Positions 13,342 to 25,100 of a stretch of 64,000 bases of DNA are shown here, in pieces. How positions within the stretch are numbered: the first letter of the stretch is position 1; the number at the start of each line of letters is the position of its first letter. The translations under genes and the position numbers were made by a program. The stretch comes from Galerina marginata. Its lineage: Eukaryota > Basidiomycota > Agaricomycetes > Agaricales > Galerinaceae. The notes under the pieces were generated by a model. That model was not told the DNA's origin. It did no database searches and saw only the letters and a list, made by a program, of their open reading frames with translations. The stretch is taken from the NCBI GenBank assembly GCA_023014335.1, contig JAECYW010000005.1, positions 496,001 to 560,000 on the forward strand. Direction: 5' to 3'.

Positions 13342-14137
13342 TTACTTGCAAATTTTTAAATGAGTTGACGTTCTAAGGCACATACACTGGACATTGGGCT
13401 CCTCCGGGGGGTTTGCGCCCCGCAGATGCCAATGCCAGCAGGTTGGTACGGCGAGCCTTAGGCCGATGGGGAATGGGAATGGTATCGCGATGCTGGATCT
13501 CCCGTAAGTTATCTCAAGGCATAATTCGCTCTTCCTGTAACCTCCTGGAATATAACGGAGCCCAAGAATAGCAATCCCATTAAACCGAGGAATATTGGGC
13601 AAGCTCTCGATGGGTCGCAACAGCGATGATATGTCCAGCCCCTGAGGTCCTCTACCTATAGTATATTCAAAAGGCTGACCATTGGAAAGCCAAGCGCTTG
13701 GAAATATATCCTTTGCGCTCTCGGCCTAATGTGTTTTCCCTGAGGTCAGAATGCTTTTCGAGAGAAAGGTTCGATAATGACCTGCATGGGCTGGGTTACA
13801 TTTCCCCGGGTGACCATTATTTCTCCTCGTTCAAGAGTGGCATGGCGATGAACGAGAGTCACAACAAGCTCCCCAACCCCGGCGAGCACATCCTTGCCTA
13901 TAAGTTCCTGAAAGATTGAAGTACGGTTTATAAACAAGAGGTTTGCCTCGGCGAGGGACGGAAGCTTATTGTATGAGATATAGGCGAGGGAAGGGTCCCC
14001 GACGACGGCTTGGTTGGGCATGGGAGTAATATCTTGTTCGCTGCTGAGACCCTGGATTTGTATGAGATGACACAGTCATTGATATATACCCCAAGTTGCC
14101 GAAGGAGAAAATAGAGTTCATCGCATCCCATGATCAC
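13342..14137 (-). CDS. Uncharacterised agaricomycete protein, 233 aa
   Basis: Three exons join in frame: 14137-14090, 14051-13782 and 13725-13342 (introns 38 and 56 nt, GT-AG). The predicted protein has an order I associate with a family of unnamed mushroom proteins: NRTSIFQELIGKDV, then VVTLVHRHATLERGEIMV and NVTQP, then FPSAWLSNGQPFEYT, then LCLEITYGR and a C-terminal Cys-rich end (CMCLRTSTHLKIC). No signal peptide or TM segment is visible. Function is unknown. The first exon is short and a start further upstream cannot be excluded. Frame continuity across both introns argues for a real gene. Confidence 0.65.
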
Positions 14138-14939
14138 CTTGGGACGAAGTCAGGATTCAGAACAATTTGTCGGAACGTCCATAGCGGTCTTCTGGAAGGG
14201 CAGTCCTGTGTATCAGTCATCTACTGCTGAGTTATCACAATCGCAATCACAATCGATCATCATCGCGACTGAAAACTTCGTGTTTATAAAACAGTGTTCT
14301 CGATCGTGAGAGATTTCCTGGTGATAATTCAAATCCTGGAGGCAAGTAAGAGTTATTGCCCCAATCACAAATATACATTAAGTACTTCTTCCTGCTATCT
14401 TACACGATACAAACGCCTCGATTAGTATTGACAGTGAGATAAAAAAGACAACCATACCAAGTACCTATCCATTCAGGACGATCAGCACTACCTCGAGGTA
14501 GTCTTCTCACAACCCCGTTGGAAAAGCTTTGGGCATCTATATTCCAGTCGTCTCCGGTCCGAAATTACCCCTTACACAGACAAAAAGTGGAGACCAAAGA
14601 TCCGCGGGGCCACCTGCGCCAACTTCCGGCACCATGGAATCTCTCTCAGGGGCTAACGCCCTCAAGGCCATCTCTCCCTCCGTGGCCGCTGTCAGTGACC
14701 CAAGTTGTTTGATACGCTTAAATTCAAATTTATTTCTATTCTTGACTTCCACTGCATTAGCCTTCTGTTGACTGGGTTATGCGCGGTGCCCAGGACACCA
14801 TTTATGCGCCTTCCATGTCGTCTACTTCTTCTCAATTTGCATGTAGAAATTTGAAATGCACATGCAGTTTTGTCCTACGTTTTCATGATCGAACAAAGGT
14901 CACGATTAACGAGCAAAACTTGCTACTTATGGGGTTTTT
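14138..14939. other. No supported gene
   Basis: Short overlapping frames around 14,520-14,770 run on both strands with no family signal. Confidence 0.45.
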
Positions 14940-16089
14940 TCATACAAAGGCGTGAATCTGCGCGAGGATGACAAATATAGAAATAAGCAAGGCGTCAGAC
15001 CCAGCTCCACGAGCCCCGCTTTCTGTGAATTGAGGTATTTCGAAAGAATCAAATTGCACCATCGTTGATGAACTATTTTTTGGGGCTTGATCCGAAGGTC
15101 CGATATAGACAAGGGTAATAGAATGCTCGTTTGTAGAACCCAAATCGGTCGGCGGGTCTTCAAATGGTGGATACTGGCGGTGAAAGCAAAGCTCTCCATC
15201 GGCGTTAAAGGTGTCAATTGTATCCATCAGCAGGACACCGTCAAATGCGATTGAAAATACCCCACCGAGTGGAGACATAATGGTGTTTATGAGGATACTG
15301 TTTCCTGTATTTTGGGTTCAAATATCGTCTCCCAACTCGAAACAAGCATCCTCACCTGTAAAGTTGAAGGAAATGGTCGCATTTTGAACTGCTGTACTAT
15401 GTACGGTGTTGCTGGCCGTGCAGTTGAAACCTGTAGTAACGTTCCAAGCATTTTCTGGTCCGAACATTAAATTTACATCGTTCCCGGGAACTGCGCTGGT
15501 CGACGGGAGAAAGTTGACGCTTGTTGTCGAAGGAAGAGCAGCTGCTGCTGTCCCCAGTGCGTCGATGCATTCGACGACTTGATCCAAACCGCTGTTAAAG
15601 CAGATAGTGCCAACCGCTATTAAATTACCGATGAATAACAGGGCAGGCAAGTACGTGAAATTTCACTAACGACAGCAAAAGCCCGGAATGTTCGTCACAG
15701 ACGTGCATTCGACTACCGACGAATAATAGGTTTGAGCATGGAGGAAGCCCATAATATAACACTCGACTTACAGAGGTAGGAGTTACCCCCGCACGGTGAG
15801 GTATCGAATCCACTAACGATAGGATCCTGCGGGTTCTCGCAAACAGGGATTCCCACATTTAAATTGCACTGAAATCTACCAGAGAGGACTCTAGCTTGTA
15901 AAAACGAAGCTAACACGTCAACGCACCCGGTTGGACAACAGGACGAGCGTGGATTGCAGGCTACTGATCCTGAACTACAATTTACCTGTGCTGAATTATG
16001 AGTTTCGAAAAAGTATACTCAATAAAACGCACCAGGGCCCATGCAGAAATAATTGGGGTGAGTAAAAGCAAGGCAATAGCAATGCACAT
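14940..16089 (-). CDS. Secreted or surface Cys-rich protein with C-terminal anchor-like tail, 312 aa
   Basis: Five exons in frame: 16089-16033, 15985-15772, 15712-15671, 15616-15356 and 15304-14940 (introns 47-59 nt). The start gives a clean signal peptide (MCIAIALLLLTPIISAWA). A Cys-rich part follows (SSCCPTGC, then PGFCCPVGTIC), then a beta-rich region with many N-glycosylation sequons of the kind found in mushroom surface proteins (ATISFNFTG, FSIAFDG, SITLVYIG). The last about 22 residues are hydrophobic after a small-residue stretch, like a GPI-anchor signal. A further 48-nt intron inside exon 2 would keep the frame and cannot be excluded. It lies head to head with the DUF4436 gene, sharing a roughly 475-base promoter region. 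Function is unknown. Confidence 0.75.
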
Positions 16090-16564
16090 TGCAGACTTTT
16101 GTTTTGTTGAGTGAAAGGGGACAGCGGACTGGTTGTCCTACCCTCCCTTTATATTCCTTCAGAACGACCTCATGTTCCTAATTTTGAAAACGATGCACCA
16201 CTGGAAGAAATCCAGGGAAATTCCAGCCAAGCGTGTATCGGAATAAACGGTGGCAATTATGTTATCGGACACGTTCCCTCCAACATCCTGTTTCCACAAA
16301 CCACGTTCAAGTCATCCGGGGTTTTATCTAAGATCTAATAGCATGGAGCAAGCTGATCTCTCTGTCATCCGATCTTCAATGGTCAATTTTAACTCATGAA
16401 CATGTAAACGCGACCTACGAAGGATAGACGACAAATAAAACGCCTGATAAGATCGAGCGATAGTTCAAAGTGAGGTAATATGCTCTCCCTCTCTATTCCC
16501 AGATGTATATCTATCTGCTAGAATGAATTGATAGGTGGTGTAATACCACTTGGCCGTGAAATTG
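16090..16564. promoter_or_regulatory. Shared intergenic region between two divergent genes
   Basis: The 475 bases between the start codons of the minus-strand secreted protein and the plus-strand DUF4436 gene must hold both promoters. No specific binding motif was recognised. Confidence 0.4.
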
Positions 16565-18211
16565 ATGCGACAGGTTGAAAACGACTTCCTTGACATTCGT
16601 GGGTATACACGTCCAGGCTGGCTTTATAAAAACGGGACTCCTAGGGTTTCTGGCAGTCTGAAAACGCTTCTCGAAATGCGTGGCCGATTGGTCTTTATTT
16701 CTGTGGTTCTCATTACAATTTGCCTTGGCGCATTTCTGGCGGCAGCGTTTCGCCTGGTAGTACGTCCAGTCAACTTCAAAGTTCCAGACACCCTGGACGT
16801 CGAGTCCGAGGTTCGTGATCTTAATCGCGGTAGTCACACTGTTTAACGAATACCTTTCTTTGCGAAGGTATCCTTTGCGATTGAAATAATCTCAGCAGAT
16901 CCAATAGCTCGGACATTCATCACTGACTGGTACCCGATCTTCAGTCCAGGATGCCTGCCAAATACAACCAAAGTGGTGGATATCTACGTCGATCGGTGAG
17001 CGCAGGCAATCGTCGTGTCGTCGTCAACAATCTGCTAAATTTATGTAGCGGTGCTCTAGACCCTTCCAGCCCAGCTTTTAGCATCTCTCCACCGTACCAC
17101 CCAGTCTATCGCTTTAATGTCACAGCTTACTGCCGTGTCGAGACGAGCCTACTGCCTGCGTTCCGAGTCACGTCAAAAATGCTCAACTCCCAATTGGTGG
17201 GGGGGTTTCCAGGAACTGATCGCTCGGCCCTACAGAATTACCCCTTCGACGTGTAAGCTTGGTTCCGTTGATTCTGACCTATCTCTCGACCAATGCAAAT
17301 ACCGGTATCAGATATTATGCTCCGCTGTACCTATATGGTTTAGATCCGGACAGCGGGGACTACATCAGCTTGAATATCACGAAGTCCTTCGGCAGCGTGG
17401 TGTAGGTGGTGTTTGCTCGATTGGAGATCAGTATGCTGATAGTAACTTAGAAATTTCCAGATTAGTCTGCGCACATCTGGTACTGCCGAGCAATGGCTTT
17501 ACTGCAACCTGAAAATAGAAAGATCCCAAGCAACACAGATGTTCGTCGTTGTTGTTGGGATTACTAATTGTGAGAGCCAATTGTTATTAGTTTGGGTAGA
17601 AACCTAAGTTTATCACCCTTCCCAATCTAGGGCTCATGGCATCAACCTTTTTGACCATATGTTGTGCTACTCTCATATACCGCTCACATAAAATCTATTC
17701 AGAGATGTTCGTTGTCCCAGTCGGTGCGGTATTTGCATTTACAACAATCCGAACGGGTTTTCCCGGTGCTCCTAGCGGCTTTGGTTGGTCTACATCTCTA
17801 TTTAAAACGCGTATGACTTTTATCACTAGGTCTATGTGCCACCTGTAGGTGCAACCATCGGTAACTGGATTTACACATTTTCATACATCAATGCTGATTC
17901 AACAAACACTATTTAGATCTCTTCACAATTCTTCCAGTTCTCGTCATAATGTCACTATGTGTGAGCTGTGAAAGTCTTTACTAACCTCGAGCAAGTTGAT
18001 CACTTTGTCTTAGAGTTTTTTCCTCCTCCTTGCTATTTTATATCGTCGCATCATGGAGTTCAGTAAGTTGGAAATCTTGCTGAGATATTCTAAAGTAACG
18101 GACTTACGATTGGGCCAGAGAGACAGGAAAAAGAAAGTCGGTATCTTCGGCACACTCAATTTGATGATTCAAGGCTTTCCTCCTCTTCGTCGTCGACGGC
18201 TCCAGGCGTAA
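16565..18211 (+). CDS. DUF4436-family membrane protein, 393 aa
   Basis: Nine exons in frame: 16565-16810, 16868-16995, 17049-17252, 17312-17399, 17461-17569, 17631-17783, 17849-17860, 17917-17960 and 18014-18211. The protein has an N-terminal TM segment (LVFISVVLITICLGAFL), an extracytoplasmic beta-rich part with DWYPIFSPGC and the family hallmark NYPFDVYYAPLY, then C-terminal TM segments including VVPVGAVFAFTTIRTGFPGA and TIDLFTILPVLVIMSLC. This order matches fungal DUF4436 proteins, whose function is unknown. Exon 7 is only 12 nt, but it is needed to rebuild the conserved GFGATID sequence. The start is the first ATG of the open frame and could differ. The final exon may end earlier through another intron near GTAAGTTGG at 18,062. 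Confidence 0.82.
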
Positions 18212-18626
18212 TTCGAAGGATGGATCATGGATCAAATTTTTACACGAGGTTGGTTCGGTGGTTATCGTACAGTTTTTACCCTCTTTAGTGTACCAGTTCG
18301 CGTGGCATTGGCTGAATTAGTACGACTATTGGTCCATTACACCGAAGTTAGACGGGGTTGCTGAACGCGCACGAGGCATATTTGACTTGGGAGTCATAAA
18401 AATGCCTCAACCGAAATGGCGGCTTGGTGACGCGGTGACGGCTGAAGTGGGCTGACGAACTTGTTGTTATAATTGCTATCTATGAGTCCCACTTTATTTA
18501 TCGAAACCATTGTTTTCTGTGAGGAATCTCTTCAATTCGAAAACGAAGGAACATGGACAATTACTAGTCTCTCCTAGCCAGACAGCGATGTATGTGATGT
18601 CCCCTACGGATCACGATATATGAAGT

Positions 18627-19088
18627 CTGTTTTTTACCGCGCCCCCAAAACCGTGTCAGAAAATGCTTATGTAAAGTGCGGACTTTGAAATCTTAGTTGC
18701 GGCTAATTATCATAATAATAAGGGACTTGAAATGAGAATTTTGGAGAGAAAGTTCCTTCTAAAGTGCTGATTAGCATTGTATTAAAATATGGGGGCACCC
18801 GGACGTGATGTGGAGGAGTTGTAAAATAACAGCGGTATTTTGAAGCGCGGGGATGATTATGTAATGCGCCTTCCCCCCCCCAAAACCTCTGAAGTAAAAG
18901 CCATCGCAAGACGATCTCCTCTCAGCACAAAATTACAATACAATATATATACAACTAAATAGATGCATTCTGTCTCCAAGAAGTCGAAAAAAACCCTCGC
19001 CGTCGCGTCCACCCGACGCGACGATATTGAATGTCCGCACTTTACATAAGCAAATTCTGACACGGTTTTAGGGGCGCGGTAAAAACAG
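18627..19088. mobile_element. TIR element (MITE-like), about 462 bp
   Basis: The two ends are inverted copies for about 57 bases: both read inward as CTGTTTTT(T)ACCGCGCCCC, then AAAACCGTGTCAGAA and TGCTTATGTAAAGTGCGGAC. The interior is non-coding in appearance, with an A/T-rich centre. No clear target-site duplication was found, so the superfamily is left open (a hAT or Mutator-derived MITE is possible). Confidence 0.8.
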
Positions 19089-20324
19089 GACTAGACAATT
19101 ACCCTTCTCCGCTGCCTTTGAATTTTGGCAAATTGGCAGTCGCTTCGATCATGAGTCATTGGGTGACGCAAGTCCCGTGACATTCCCGCGATCACGGATC
19201 AATCAAGTTTCGTGAGTCTCATGCGGCAGTGCCACCGGGGCGTTCTCGCGAGTCGTTCCGCGACCACCGTTGGCATCATGATTATCGATTATGAACGCAT
19301 CGACACCTGCCTTTCCTTGGAGGCTCGATACCGCTTGTTTGTCGCCAACAGATCCTGGCCGCTCCTATTCTGGACCTTATCCGTCTCCAAGCCCCCCTGC
19401 AACGAGCAACGCGCTCAATTCAAAGTACGGTCTTTCTTTCCAGGGGGCACTCCGCCATCCTCGTGGTAATGGATCTAGGAACGCGGCCTGGAGGCAACCT
19501 TTGGGTCAGAGCGAGCGTGCAGATCAGGCTATCTGGATTTCTGCTTCTGGATGGCCTAGGTGCTATCTATAGCGCTTAACTTCGAATCCGCCTCCTCCCC
19601 TCGCTGTTTTGACTACTCTTAACTTAGTTCAAAACCTCCTGGGAACTGTACTGCATTATGTCTTTCCCATTGCTTTAGTCCTAACCTCTTCCGTCGGCGC
19701 CATGCGCACGACAGCTATCGGATATCCTAACATTATTGACGCATACCAAAGAGATAAGCTCCTTCAAATGCGGACGGCAACGAGCCTGACCATTATACCT
19801 CGAAATAATGGCCAGGCCGGGGTCAACCATAAATGGCAATACCCCGGACTCTACGCCTTCATCTCGATGTTCCCATGCTAACATGGCTGGTTCTTGTCCA
19901 TTTGTACCCAGCTTCTGCATTCCTCGTCCTAATACTGAAAAAACCGTAAAAACATTCCGAATAAGCATATCCACATCGGCATGGATGGTCGAACTGGAGG
20001 AGGAGTCTAGTATTGATTTGGGCTCGAAACGACAAGGACAGGGTTCTCTTCGTTCAGTCAGAAATAGGGTCGAGATTTTCCATTAATATTTGAATCCCAT
20101 CGGGCGTGTTCCTCTTAGCACAGAAGACTTCTGGATTTCATGTCTCTATCGTCAATGAGGTTTTCTTCGTAGTAGGACGAGCCCCTGCGAGACGAGGATA
20201 AGATAACATTACGGTTGGAATTATTTTCTTGGGTACTCTATTATTTGACAGTCGATGAAAGTACAGGATTGGCCGTACAAAAGTGTGAAATGAAATTAGG
20301 CTTCTTATCCCAGTGAAATTTTGT
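19089..20324. other. No supported gene
   Basis: Several medium-length plus-strand frames between 19,212 and 20,086 overlap in different phases. None shows a domain, and joins by splice signals gave nothing convincing. Confidence 0.4.
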
Positions 20325-22191
20325 TCAGACATCACCCAGGCCCTTATCCGAATTACGATCAGAGAAACTGAGCGGGTATTGATCAGATTTGCGTCCTTCA
20401 CTCGTAACTTGTGTTCTTAGCGAGTCGGCAGGTTTATTTGGTCCCGCCCCGCCAGTTGTCGAGAATGTAGTTTCGTTGCGTTCTGAAGCTGACTGAAACA
20501 TAATTCCAGATGCCGTGCCATAGCTTTCCGTGGTGTGCGTCCCAGGGACAAGATCAAAGTGTACAACCAAGACAATTAATGTCGGCAGCATACCCTGTGA
20601 ATTCATTAATTAACCCCTGGTCAGTATACGTAGTATGAAGCTAAGAAGATGCAGTATTTACCGCCAACGGGATATGCATATCCAGCACTGTGTGGACACC
20701 TTGATTATGCACATCGTCGAGAATTAAACTGATGATCTGAACCATCGAATTGTGAGCACAAAAGTAAGAGAAAAAACGCGGATAATTCACTTCACTGCGG
20801 CGGCCCGAATATTTTGCTGGGGGGTCAAAAGTGAAGGGAGGTTGTTTGAATTTTGCCGGCTCTAGTGAGATTAGCGAAATATCGTCAAGATTGTTTAATT
20901 TGCGTCAGGCAAAACCGCAGGAGAATTATCAGTTTAGATTAAATTTTGACTCAGGCAGGATGAGTCATTTAGTAAAATGGAAATCGTTATGTTTTGATTT
21001 TTTAGACAAAACCAGTCGTTTTGATCTCTCTTTTGCCGAAAATCAGGTTTTGCCAGTGGCAAAATGGCACTTTAGATAATATTTTTCTGGAAAAATCAAA
21101 ATTTTACACTTTCCCAATGGCGGAAGGCTGAATTATGACCGAGGCAAATTGGCATCGAAAGGAGAGCTTTTTGCTTGAATTTTGCCTCTCTCAAAATTGA
21201 GAATATTGACTCCGTTTTGCATAGGGCAAGATCCCGGTCAAAATTCAAACTATCTACCCAACATTTTGACCCCCCGTCAAAATAGTCCCAGCGCAGCAGT
21301 GCTTGAGACAGCGCATAAATAGCTCCTGACTCGATTATAAGCAAAACGATTCCTATATATCTATTCTGCCACTTTTTCGGAGCAGGAAGCCCGGTCAATC
21401 TGCTAGTTTGCCATTGCATATACCTTTGGAGACAGTAAGGGCGGTAATTAAACGCATACCGCTAAGGAGGACTTACCAAATTTTTCCGGCAATGAGTATT
21501 GTGGAAAGAAGAACGTTTGTGACGATGAGTGCGGTCGCCACATCTGAAATCCCCGGTATATGATCGAAGGTGGTGAGAGCCGCAGTGGCTACGAAACGCA
21601 AAGCTAGTAAGAAAGCGCGAGGCATCAGTTTCTCCAAGGAATCACGCTTAAAGCAAACTTGCCTGCTGCGGCGAGCATTAGGAGGAAGGGTACTAGCGCT
21701 GCCAAATAACTTCCGCCCCAGACAGCCCAGACACGCCAGATGATAATCATGTCACCTATCATAAACTGAACTTGGCTCAACGAGGATTTAAATGCTTTAT
21801 TAAAGATTCAGCATACCTGTAAGGTGGCAATTGACGCTTGCGACTGCGCATTCGGGATGGGCGTGACCTTGTGGGTAACTTGTTGTATTACGAGTCCCAG
21901 ATGAGCAGAGGAAAGCATCCACATCACGATCTAGCCAGAAACATGGCTTTGTGAATTAAAGGCATTGGCTTTGGTTGCCTTACAATCTCATTAGCTGCAA
22001 GACCATAAAATCGGGAGAAACTCGGCGCACATTAAGATCCATATGACGACGACTACCAGAACGCAATACATCCCTGGACCATTAACTTAGTCTACTGTTT
22101 GCTTCGGGCTACAAATGGAACACCTACCGTGTAGAATAGATTCGCACATGACTTCGATGTAATGCAACTGAGTAGCATTTGGAGTACCCAT
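20325..22191 (-). pseudogene. Seven-TM protein paralogue, disrupted
   Basis: A diverged second copy of the gene at 7.9-9.2 kb, with the same start (MGTPN), the same exon order and the same landmarks (DMIIIWRVWAVWG, LIIESGAIYALSQ, LVVHFDLVPGT). It carries two lesions. In exon 3, near 21,930, one base is missing relative to the intact copy, shifting the frame into TGA directly after the FLA segment. At the donor of intron 6 a 509-bp CACTG-ended element is inserted (20793-21301), leaving CAAGCACTG where CAA|GTGAAT stood. Intron 4 uses a GC donor (AG|GCAAGT). Exons downstream of the insertion (down to the TGA at 20325) are otherwise open, so decay is recent compared with the divergence of the copies. 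Confidence 0.85.
20793..21301. mobile_element. Non-autonomous CACTA/EnSpm-like element, 509 bp
   Basis: Both ends start CACTGC when read inward and remain similar for about 65 bases (CACTGC(T/G)GCG, then TATTTTG, GGGGGGTCAAAA and GTTTGAATTTTG). The element is flanked by a 3-bp direct repeat, CTT (20790-20792 and 21302-21304). A CACTG terminus with a 3-bp duplication is the signature of the CACTA superfamily. The interior repeats short TTTTGCC/GGCAAAA motifs on both strands, as subterminal transposase-binding repeats do. It encodes no transposase. Removing it and one CTT restores a normal intron donor in the host gene. Confidence 0.85.
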
Positions 22192-25100
22192 TCTGAAGCT
22201 CGCAGGCGTTGTTCTGGTTTTCGAAGGGATGGATCACTTTCTACTAAACGACGTCTTCAATATGTGCCAGACCCGGGTTACCATCGGCCTTCGTTCATCC
22301 CATTTGCTGTACATCTATTTTAAAGGTCTGCAAGTGAAAGATGGATTTGCGTGGACTCACTTTCTTGGCATGATTATCAATATTCGGCGTTCTTTGTGAT
22401 CCTATCTGCCCTCCGACGAGAAAATTGCATCTGCAGTCAGGATTTCACTTGAGGCACTCGGAATGGATCAAGATACCCACACATGTTCACGCTATACATT
22501 TGATGGGGCTGGATAGACAGCAGATTGTGAGGCTCTCCTCCTTTTATAGGTCGACAGGTTGGTAGCCGACCAGGCTATCCCACCAACAGTTGTGTAGTCT
22601 CTCAGGTCCTGACACGGATCAGTGATTTCCGTTATTAGCGGTGCACTACTTGCTGCTCGTTCTCCCAATAGTACTTTTGGCTGAATGACGGTCCCTGGTT
22701 CAACCATTCGAAACCCGCATGGAAGCTGACATGGAACAGCAGTTGGACAGGTGCGGGAAAAGCGGTGTTAAGAGAAGCCAAGGCTGCCGACTTCGAAGCT
22801 CTCCCAGCCACCGCGCCGTCAATCAAGAATGACTTGATTACATCCAACGCCATTTGCGGGAATTTTAACGGAGGACTGCAGTCTCTTTCCCCGGTCAGTT
22901 TTTCAAATATTGTGCACCAACGTTACGCAGACTAAACTTCCGAATTGTAGCCTGCTTTAAATTTGCTCAACACATTGGCAACGATGGTTAGCGCGATAGA
23001 AGTCGCAAGAGACAACGCACTTGCCGCGTTTTCCTAAGCTTTTAGTAGCCGTAAACTTGAGCTAGCACAGTTTACTTCGAATAAGCCTTGATAAAGCCCA
23101 CCGTCCAATAAATCCGTCCGACGGCAGAAAGCAGGATTTGAATACTAGGAACACGTTAGATGGTAGGGAATCGACAAGGCCAAGTGACATCAGAATCAGG
23201 ACATTACAGGAAGCAAGAAAGATAGCGTCTAGATCTCCTTCAATTTTTATAATACGCGTACATCCGGTTGTCAGTCAGAGTCCGAGAAACCACCACTGTG
23301 CTGCGGTCAGTAGTCGGTGGCAGATGAGCACTACAAATCGGTCCCAAGAAATGAAGTAGCCTTGAAGCAGCCTTGATGTATGTTGGTGGCCCTGTCGTCT
23401 TGAACGAAGCGCGAGTACAGGTATCCCGTGTTTGAGGTGAAAAGGAGAACAACCAAAGAACGGAAACCCAGATGCACATCGAACTTAACGACGGGCGGTA
23501 GAGAAGAAATTGCAGCCAAGGAAGTATCCAAGCCAAGGAAGTGCTGAATATCAGAGAAGTATCAAGCTCGAGCCTAGTCAGGTGCGCAATTAAACATGAA
23601 GAATAATCCAAACGTTTACGGGGAGCAGAGTATTCTGGATAAATATCGCCGAGAAACGACTTTCTTGAACCGTACTAAGTGTGGAGATGTGCATAGAATA
23701 CCGCCTAATGCACGACATTCACCTTTGACGGTACAATTCCGATTCGGTTGACTGTTCAAAGGTTATCTATCAATAAGAATCAAGTAAGGGCATCAAGAAG
23801 CGATTCCACACCCTTGCGCGGTTGGTCATGCTGCGCACTCATATGAAATTGTATCCGTATTTGGAGGAGAGGAGCTCCGCTGAGGCAACGTCAGCGCCTT
23901 CATGCGAAATGAGATTGCGGCAGGTAGGACTCATCAGAGAAACACGCCAAGTAAAGGTCCATTACGCGGCGGTGTAATCAGAGTTGGCAGTGGACAGAGC
24001 CATAGCGCATTTTTCACCCTTTGACGCTCAGACTCGACTGTCAAGATTCCTGAATGGGCGTATTACGAGGCTAGAGTTTTATATCAGGACCAGTAAGGCA
24101 AAAAATAAGGGAGATGAACGAAAGGCTCCGGGATACCGATGCTAAGGAAGTTTGTCCGTAGGCTCATGCAGAACAGGTATGTCGAGGTATAGTCAATGGC
24201 CGCTTTGCGGCCTTACACCTCCTTTTTGGACTTCTAACACGGATATCACTAATTCAAATCAACATATAAGTAAATACACAGGACGGGTGTCAATCCATTG
24301 CCACCGTGCAGAGCAGCGAGGATGCACTAACCTATTGTAGTGTAATTTACCTCGACGATGCCATTCCAGGCAGAGCCTGCACGGAAAGGAGTCGTGGAGA
24401 TGGGTTCCAATTCATCGCCGTTCTTCAAAGCGGCGAGAGTTCATTAATCCCAAACATCCAAGGCAGACGGGCGCTGGGAAGACGAGGTGTCGTGTCATAG
24501 TGATGAAAGTTAACTTCTCTATTCGTGGCCATAATCACAATTTGCACCTATAGCCAGCAGCTCTCGCTTTCGCTGAAGCCGTCGGCGTTGTAATACTAGG
24601 ATAATTGGCCTTAAAAATATCGGTAGCCTGATTATCATAGGGAAAATGCTTGACTTACAGGAGGTGCATTCTACGCCGCAGATTCGTTCCGCAAAGAGCT
24701 GACTTAAGGCCATTATGGCTGCGGGGAGTAGGTTGTTCGTAAATAAATGACCTATCATCATAGATGAGGCATACCTAAAGGAACGGAAAAGTGGTCAACT
24801 GAGAGCTCAAGAGCGAAGACCAGAACCGGTGCCAAAAGATGCGGATCGCGTGGTGACTGGGCAGCGTTTGCTAGAAGAGACAGGAAAAGGTGAACGGCGT
24901 CGCGGAAAAGATTCTTCCTGGCAGGGAAAAGGAAAGAAATAAAGTAAACCCAGTCCTGCTATACGGTTGGCGAAAACACAGCACGGAGGAAGTGGACCAG
25001 CGATGAGCGTCGCTCTGGTGGTGGTTGAAACAAGGTTGAGAATTTTGAACCAATTTTTGGTGAACGCAGAAACATCAAGCACGTGATTTAGGGAAGTTGA

